A DNA stretch of 25,643 nt from an uncultured Olegusella sp. Its GTDB lineage: Bacteria; Actinomycetota; Coriobacteriia; Coriobacteriales; Atopobiaceae. Under the pieces are notes generated by a model. The model was not told where the DNA came from. It searched no databases and was given only the letters and a program-made list of their open reading frames with translations. The position numbers and the translations under genes were made by a program. Within the stretch, counting starts at the first letter, position 1. Every line of letters begins with the position of its first letter. Shown here in pieces: positions 22,666-25,643 of this stretch. The stretch is from NCBI RefSeq assembly GCF_947253395.1, contig NZ_CAMXYY010000015.1:1-25643 (forward strand), given 5' to 3'.

Positions 22666-22692
22666 CACAAATAATACCACGAGGGAGGAAAG

Positions 22693-22773
22693 TTGGAAAC
22701 ATTCATTACGTGTTTGGTGGCCGTTATTACAACGGCTCTCATAGAGTACGTTCGTAAACGTTTAAGCAGGTAA
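22693..22773 (+). CDS. Micro-ORF (26 aa), possible small membrane peptide
   Basis: TTG at 22693 is preceded by GGGAGGAAAG. The 26-aa product, METFITCLVAVITTALIEYV followed by RKRLSR, has one short hydrophobic helix and a strongly basic tail. This is the usual shape of type I toxins (Fst, TxpA/holin-like). Alternatively it is a leader peptide. The call rests on shape and ribosome site only. Confidence 0.45.
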   Translation: METFITCLVAVITTALIEYVRKRLSR

Positions 22774-22775
22774 AC

Positions 22776-22809
22776 AAAAAATATCCCGCCAGTAGCCGCT
22801 AGCGGGATA
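22776..22809 (-). terminator. Minus-strand terminator ahead of ardA
   Basis: TATCCCGC (22782-22789) pairs with GCGGGATA (22802-22809). The minus strand then reads TTTTTTG, giving a good intrinsic terminator in that direction, while the plus direction has no T-run. No annotated gene is transcribed toward it on the minus strand for more than 2 kb. A perfect palindrome CCGCTAGCGG (22796-22805) offers an alternative fold. Confidence 0.65.
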
Positions 22810-22841
22810 AAAACAAAACCCCTTAGAGAAAGGTTTTAACC

Positions 22842-23348
22842 ATGCTAGCAGAAACAGCAAGCAAAAACAGTGTCGAGGTCTTTCTAAACACGTGGAAGAA
22901 CTACAACGAAGGCGGGCTCGGCTTCGGCTGGATGGCGCCAGAAGAAGCTCTTGACTTCATGGAGAGCCACCCAGATTTCAAAGGCGGAGAATACTTCATC
23001 GCCGATATTGACAACTTCAGCACCAGCATTCCAAGCCTCGAACTCTGCAATACAGCAGACACCTGCAAGGCTCTAGCAGAGTTTGGAGAGCTTGACGAGT
23101 CTGAAAAACTGCACGCTGCAGCGCTTGCAGAGTGTGAAGGCTGCACGCTCCAAGAAGCTATAGATAGCCTAGATGACCACGTCTTTTATGACGACGTTAA
23201 TGAATTTTACGAATGCATGGATGAGCTGCTCACGGAAGAATTGCCAGACGCCTTGCATCACTTCACCTACTACATCGACTGGGATAAGTGGCATGAAGCC
23301 TGCCTGATGGATTATTTCACCGCTAAAAATGGCGTGGTCTACTGCTAG
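22842..23348 (+). CDS. ardA: ArdA-like antirestriction protein
   Basis: This 168-aa protein mimics DNA and blocks type I restriction-modification enzymes in the recipient or lysogen. The N-terminus VEVFLNTWKNYNEGGLGFGW matches the ArdA signature (VYIxNLGKYNEGxLxGxW). The middle ADIDNFSTSIPSLEL parallels ArdA's acidic loop before an helical pair. The C-terminus (YIDWDKWHEACLMDYFTAKN followed by GVVY) matches the ArdA end. Length equals the family norm. It is very acidic (37 Asp+Glu against 7 Lys and no Arg). GAGAAAGG precedes ATG at 22842. It opens the plus-strand cassette and is probably expressed early on DNA entry. Confidence 0.87.
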   Translation: MLAETASKNSVEVFLNTWKNYNEGGLGFGWMAPEEALDFMESHPDFKGGEYFIADIDNFSTSIPSLELCNTADTCKALAEFGELDESEKLHAAALAECEGCTLQEAIDSLDDHVFYDDVNEFYECMDELLTEELPDALHHFTYYIDWDKWHEACLMDYFTAKNGVVYC

Positions 23349-23380
23349 GTTGATTTTAATTGTGCAGACTTTGTGTTGCA

Positions 23381-23427
23381 TATAAATGGCTTGCGTGTTG
23401 TCCCCATTAGTGACAATATGCAAGCCA
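23381..23427 (+). promoter_or_regulatory. Candidate promoter with operator-like inverted repeat
   Basis: A TATAAAT box (23381-23387) is followed at once by a nested inverted repeat: TGGCTTGC (23387-23394) with GCAAGCCA (23420-23427), and TTGTC (23398-23402) with GACAA (23412-23416). The best -35 candidate, TTGTGC, is at a spacing of about 15, so the promoter is weakly supported. A repressor on the repeat would block the transcript of the acidic genes. The Aca-like regulator downstream is a natural candidate. Confidence 0.5.
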
Positions 23428-23433
23428 ACAAGA

Positions 23434-23452
23434 GAGCGTCATAAGGACGCTC
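23434..23452 (+). repeat. 5' UTR hairpin ahead of the 79-aa gene
   Basis: GAGCGTC (23434-23440) pairs perfectly with GACGCTC (23446-23452) over a 5-nt loop, about 15 bases before the Shine-Dalgarno. It may stabilise the message or form part of the regulator site. Confidence 0.55.
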
Positions 23453-23474
23453 CAATACCGAAAGGGAGAGAATC

Positions 23475-23714
23475 ATGAGCAAGTACATTTACACTGATGG
23501 CGGCAATTTTGCAGATATTGCTCTTTATGACGGTGAGCGCCTGATGCAGATTCACACTTCCAACCCATGGAACCGCATTTACTGCGTTTGGGAAAAAGAC
23601 GAGACTGAAGAAGAGTTTTTAGACGAGGTCAATTCCGCGCTTTACAAAAAATATGGCAAGCACCATCCGCGCGTTAAAGAACTTGAGGATGTAAGTTTTC
23701 TTACAATCGACTAG
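23475..23714 (+). CDS. Small acidic protein in the anti-defence cassette, function unknown
   Basis: This 79-aa protein (MSKYIYTDGGNFADIALYDG, then an acidic middle DETEEEFLDE and a basic stretch YKKYGKHHPRVK) belongs to no family I recognise. It has no signal peptide or membrane segment, so it is cytosolic. Acidic residues (16 Asp+Glu) exceed basic ones (9). GGGAGAGAATC precedes ATG at 23475. It lies 126 bases after ardA, behind its own candidate promoter and hairpin. Size and setting fit a phage anti-defence inhibitor, but this is guilt by association. Confidence 0.75.
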   Translation: MSKYIYTDGGNFADIALYDGERLMQIHTSNPWNRIYCVWEKDETEEEFLDEVNSALYKKYGKHHPRVKELEDVSFLTID

Positions 23715-23761
23715 CAGGCAATTTTCAATTTTCAAAAACATTTTCAGTGGAAGGAAGCATC

Positions 23762-24247
23762 ATGAGTATTGACACAGATTTTGACATGGCTGATTATTTC
23801 GGTAATCGCGGGATGAGCATGAGCGGCTATGATGTGGCTGAAATTGAAAGAGCCATTAATAACGATATGGCAGAATATCTCAGTTCTTGGAAAGAAGTAA
23901 ACCCAGAACCAGATGAGGGCGATTATTCGCACTCAGAAGCTGATTATGACCGCTTTGATCGCGACCATGACGCATGGGAGAGCGATGCAGCAGAAGAAAT
24001 GGCGAACTACTTTGAGGCTCGCATGCAAGATACGTGGCCTGTAGTTTTTGAAAGCAACTATGACCCGGTTGAGTTCTTGGCTAAAGAACTCGTGGTTGAC
24101 GAGGAAGATTTAATTGATGCTGTTAGCAAGAAACTGTTGGAGCCAGAAGATTTAGATAGCATTGTAGAGCGCTGCGACGAAATAATTGATTACGATAACC
24201 GCGAATTAACTATTGATGATGTTCGCGCCGTCATCGCAAAGTTCTAA
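23762..24247 (+). CDS. Very acidic protein, possible DNA mimic, function unknown
   Basis: This 161-aa protein has 47 Asp+Glu against 13 Lys+Arg, the profile of DNA-mimic inhibitors. The first half is dense in Asp, Glu and Tyr (DEGDYSHSEADYDRFDRDHD), and the second half looks helical (VVDEEDLIDAVSKKLLEPED, then TIDDVRAVIAKF). I chose ATG at 23762, with GGAAGGAA just upstream. A GTG at 23747 lies inside that ribosome site. No family is recognised. A terminator follows, so it closes the first block of the cassette. An anti-restriction or other anti-defence role is inference from charge and neighbours. Confidence 0.78.
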   Translation: MSIDTDFDMADYFGNRGMSMSGYDVAEIERAINNDMAEYLSSWKEVNPEPDEGDYSHSEADYDRFDRDHDAWESDAAEEMANYFEARMQDTWPVVFESNYDPVEFLAKELVVDEEDLIDAVSKKLLEPEDLDSIVERCDEIIDYDNRELTIDDVRAVIAKF

Positions 24248-24254
24248 GCATCTT

Positions 24255-24285
24255 GGCGCGGCCTAATCGCTGCGCCTTATTTTTG
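24255..24285 (+). terminator. Terminator after the acidic gene
   Basis: GGCGCGGC (24255-24262) pairs with GCTGCGCC (24269-24276), one mismatch, loop CTAATC, followed by TTATTTTTG. It partly separates the acidic genes from the orphan/regulator pair. Confidence 0.8.
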
Positions 24286-24314
24286 AAAGAAGCAATGAAT
24301 GGGAGGAGTGTTTC

Positions 24315-24581
24315 ATGAGTCTGCACGAGGAGCTTTCTAAGATTACGACTTGCGCCATCGAGACGGATGGCGGATGGGAGCTGTGGGAAAACGGTGTCAT
24401 GATTGGTGGCGCCGACGCTGCCCGCAATTGGGCGTGGCGCGTGAGTCCTGGTAGGCTTGCGGTATTACACGACCCGAGCGGCCGTGCTGTGGCATTTGAC
24501 CGCGCTGAAACTGTGGGTGCGCTCTGGCCTGATGCTGTCGAGTCACTTACTGGACAGCGCATGGATTGGCCGGTGGTATAG
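24315..24581 (+). CDS. GC-rich orphan gene coupled to the Aca-like regulator
   Basis: This 88-aa protein begins MSLHEELSKITTCAIETDGG. It has WELWENGVMIGGADAARNWA, a beta-like PGRLAVLHDPSGRAVAFDR and ends ESLTGQRMDWPVV. I recognise no family. GGGAGGAG lies six bases before ATG. Its TAG stop overlaps the GTG start of the next gene (TAGTG), so the two are co-translated. Local GC (39 of 60 bases at 24421-24480) is far above the acidic genes and the regulator, pointing to separate acquisition. In known anti-CRISPR operons the inhibitor gene lies directly before its aca regulator, and this is that arrangement, but function is unproven. Confidence 0.75.
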   Translation: MSLHEELSKITTCAIETDGGWELWENGVMIGGADAARNWAWRVSPGRLAVLHDPSGRAVAFDRAETVGALWPDAVESLTGQRMDWPVV

Positions 24582-25018
24582 TGCGCACCAAACAAGAGTT
24601 TAGATCCACGCGTGAAACAGTTGGAATGACTCAAGCATTTCTTGCGCGTGAACTCGGCGTTGAAGTAAGAAGTGTAAAGCGTTGGGAGTCACCTGAAGCA
24701 CCACAATTCCCACCACAAGACGCGTGGGATATATTAGATAGCGCTCTAGAGCTGCAGCGTCAGGTGATTTCATTTTCGCTCGGCAAGGTTGACGAGATTG
24801 CACAACAACAAGGGAACTACCCTGCATCAGTAAAATTGCCATACTGGTCAAACCAAAAAGAGTACGAATGCTACCACTGCGTTGGTGATGAAGGTGATTT
24901 TCGTGCTGCAAACGCAAACCTGCGCCTACTAGCTTTTGCCTTATATGAGCGTGATATTAAGGTGGAGTGGGTTGCAGGAAAAAACTTGCCTACTGTACAA
25001 GTGCTAGGTAGCGACTGA
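24581..25018 (+). CDS. Aca2/YdiL-like (DUF1870-type) helix-turn-helix regulator
   Basis: This 145-aa protein starts at GTG 24581 and overlaps the previous stop by one base. An in-frame TTG at 24566 would overlap further. The N-terminal helix-turn-helix is RTKQEFRSTRETVGMTQAFL, then ARELGVEVRSVKRWESPEAP. The pattern continues with a long helix (AWDILDSALELQRQVISFSL) and a C-terminal domain (VKLPYWSNQKEYECYHCVGD, then AANANLRLLAFALYERDIK). This follows the Aca2/YdiL order of helix-turn-helix, WES motif, helix, L.Y...EY, R...ALY. Aca2 represses anti-CRISPR operons in known phages. The alternative is a generic XRE regulator. No sequence search could be run. Confidence 0.72.
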   Translation: MRTKQEFRSTRETVGMTQAFLARELGVEVRSVKRWESPEAPQFPPQDAWDILDSALELQRQVISFSLGKVDEIAQQQGNYPASVKLPYWSNQKEYECYHCVGDEGDFRAANANLRLLAFALYERDIKVEWVAGKNLPTVQVLGSD

Positions 25019-25026
25019 TTTTCATT

Positions 25027-25060
25027 AAGGGGATAGTATTTTGCTATCCCCTTTTTTGTT
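25027..25060 (+). terminator. Terminator closing the anti-defence cassette
   Basis: AAGGGGATAG (25027-25036) pairs perfectly with CTATCCCCTT (25044-25053), loop TATTTTG, and the stem is followed by a run of T. There is no T-run in the other direction, so it is plus-strand only. It begins about ten bases after the regulator stop. Confidence 0.92.
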
Positions 25061-25105
25061 TTTGAAAGAGTTAATCAAGCATTCTGTTCGTTACTAATAT
25101 AAGGG

Positions 25106-25402
25106 TCACTCATTTTGTTCTGGTTCTGATTTTGCCTTTTCGCTTTTGATTTTGTCCGCGTTAGTTTTGATTTCAAACCCAGCCCACAAAAGAATTAAGC
25201 GTGCTACTTCTGCAGACTCCGCCAAATTCAAGCCATGATTTTCTAGCACGTCTGCTATTTCAATAACGGCTGTTTTGATTTTCTCATTGTCGATAATTTC
25301 GCGTGCGTTTAATTTAAGCGCTACTCCATCAACAATTTCTTCTGTGGTGTAGTGCGCCTTCTCATTTTGATTTTGATTTTCATCCACTTGATTTTCATCC
25401 AT
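25106..25402 (-). CDS. Small phage protein of unknown function
   Basis: This 98-aa protein begins MDENQVDENQNQNEKAHYTT, a low-complexity N-terminus encoded by an almost exact 15-bp repeat. A helical core (EEIVDGVALKLNAREII, then AESAEVARLILLWAG) and a charged Lys/Glu tail (SEKAKSEPEQNE) follow. I recognise no family. The ATG directly abuts the stop of the upstream gene (TAAATG), so it is translationally coupled to the partial activator. Its minus orientation matches the late genes and opposes the anti-defence cassette. Confidence 0.65.
   Translation of the reverse strand: MDENQVDENQNQNEKAHYTTEEIVDGVALKLNAREIIDNEKIKTAVIEIADVLENHGLNLAESAEVARLILLWAGFEIKTNADKIKSEKAKSEPEQNE
25373..25401 (-). repeat. 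15-bp near-tandem duplication in the gene start
   Basis: TTGATTTTCATCCA occurs at 25373-25386 and again at 25388-25401, period 15. On the coding strand it encodes the first two DENQ units of the protein at 25106-25402. Further GATTTT units follow. This is probably replication slippage. Confidence 0.85.
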
Positions 25403-25643
25403 TTAATCAATCCTCACTAGTTGTGGTTCATCTGATTTTCCTAGCGTGATTTTGTAGTGCAAGTCTGCCCAGCCAAACGCTGCCTGTGCTTTTCTACATG
25501 CTCTATCACGTGTTTTGTAGCCCATTTCAAGCGCTGTTATTTCCCACGTCTTATTTTCAATCCAGTGCTTTTGTATCACCTGCTCACACTCATATGATTG
25601 TCTCTTAGCGATTTCATCAAGTAAGTCCCACGCACAATCAATG
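25403..25643 (-). CDS. Partial sigma-region-4-like phage transcription activator (5' end beyond window)
   Basis: The last 79 residues are present and the start lies outside the window. Segments are DCAWDLLDEIAKRQSYECEQ, VIQKHWIENKTWEITALEMG, YKTRDRACRKAQAAFGWADL and KITLGKSDEPQLVRID. The order rY/w.e.ktWeeIA..mgY..R..cr...A resembles the sigma-70 region 4-type helix-turn-helix of ArpU/RinA/DUF1492 late activators. Such proteins switch on phage packaging and structural genes. It shares an operon with the following unknown gene (stop directly before its ATG). The family call is tentative, since only the C-terminal part is visible. Confidence 0.6.
   Translation of the reverse strand, partial: IDCAWDLLDEIAKRQSYECEQVIQKHWIENKTWEITALEMGYKTRDRACRKAQAAFGWADLHYKITLGKSDEPQLVRID

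Noticed and set aside
23169..23423. Minus-strand open frame overlapping ardA
   Set aside because: It is antisense to the ArdA-like gene and has no ribosome site. It is not proposed as the source of the suspected antisense RNA.
1..25643. tRNA, rRNA or insertion sequence
   Set aside because: No cloverleaf, rRNA segment, transposase or terminal inverted repeat pair was recognised on reading both strands.

Overview
The window looks like the packaging, structural and lysis half of a temperate tailed phage or prophage (siphovirus, HK97-type capsid), followed by control and accessory genes. No integrase, replication gene or host gene is visible. The holin (phi-LC3 type), XhlA-like protein and amidase with peptidoglycan-binding repeats point to a Gram-positive host. 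The moderate GC, with islands of clearly higher GC, would fit a phage of Coriobacteriia-type actinobacteria (Atopobium/Olsenella/Collinsella group), but that is inference and no host marker is present. Bases 1-48 are not biological. They match the P5 end, a 10-nt i5 index and the Nextera read-1/mosaic-end adapter, so the real sequence starts at 49 and the left end is an assembly or read end.

Layout. From 305 to about 21393 everything is on the minus strand and in canonical late-gene order when read right to left: HNH nuclease, small and large terminase, portal, prohead protease, capsid, a small head protein, gp6-like connector, head closure, gp10-like, tail terminator, major tail protein, tail assembly chaperone with a probable +1 frameshift, tape measure, a distal-tail-type protein carrying two N-terminal ricin-type lectin trefoils, tail hub, a coiled-coil tail protein, a tail fibre with an InlB-type B-repeat, a protein with two CBM5/12-like modules, then XhlA, holin, a 39-aa membrane protein and the amidase, closed by a terminator at 190-224. 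Many joints are TAATG or ATGA overlaps. Internal terminators lie after the major tail protein (13451-13482) and between terminase and portal (18854-18890).

From 21394 to 21791 there is no gene but there are repeated GTTGAAAA motifs, a hairpin and a terminator. Two overlapping, paralogous, GC-rich XRE-type regulators (21792-22284, minus) follow, with an operator-like repeat region upstream.

From 22490 to 25060 the orientation flips to plus. This counter-oriented cassette has two micro-ORFs in a strongly structured leader, then an ArdA antirestriction protein, two unrecognised acidic proteins, a GC-rich orphan, and a helix-turn-helix regulator that resembles the Aca2/YdiL (DUF1870) family. ArdA with acidic unknowns and an Aca-like autoregulator is the layout expected of an anti-defence (anti-restriction/anti-CRISPR) island, and it is the most interesting part of the window. 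After a strong terminator the strand flips again to a small unknown gene and a partial sigma-region-4-like activator that runs off the right end, a possible controller of the late genes.
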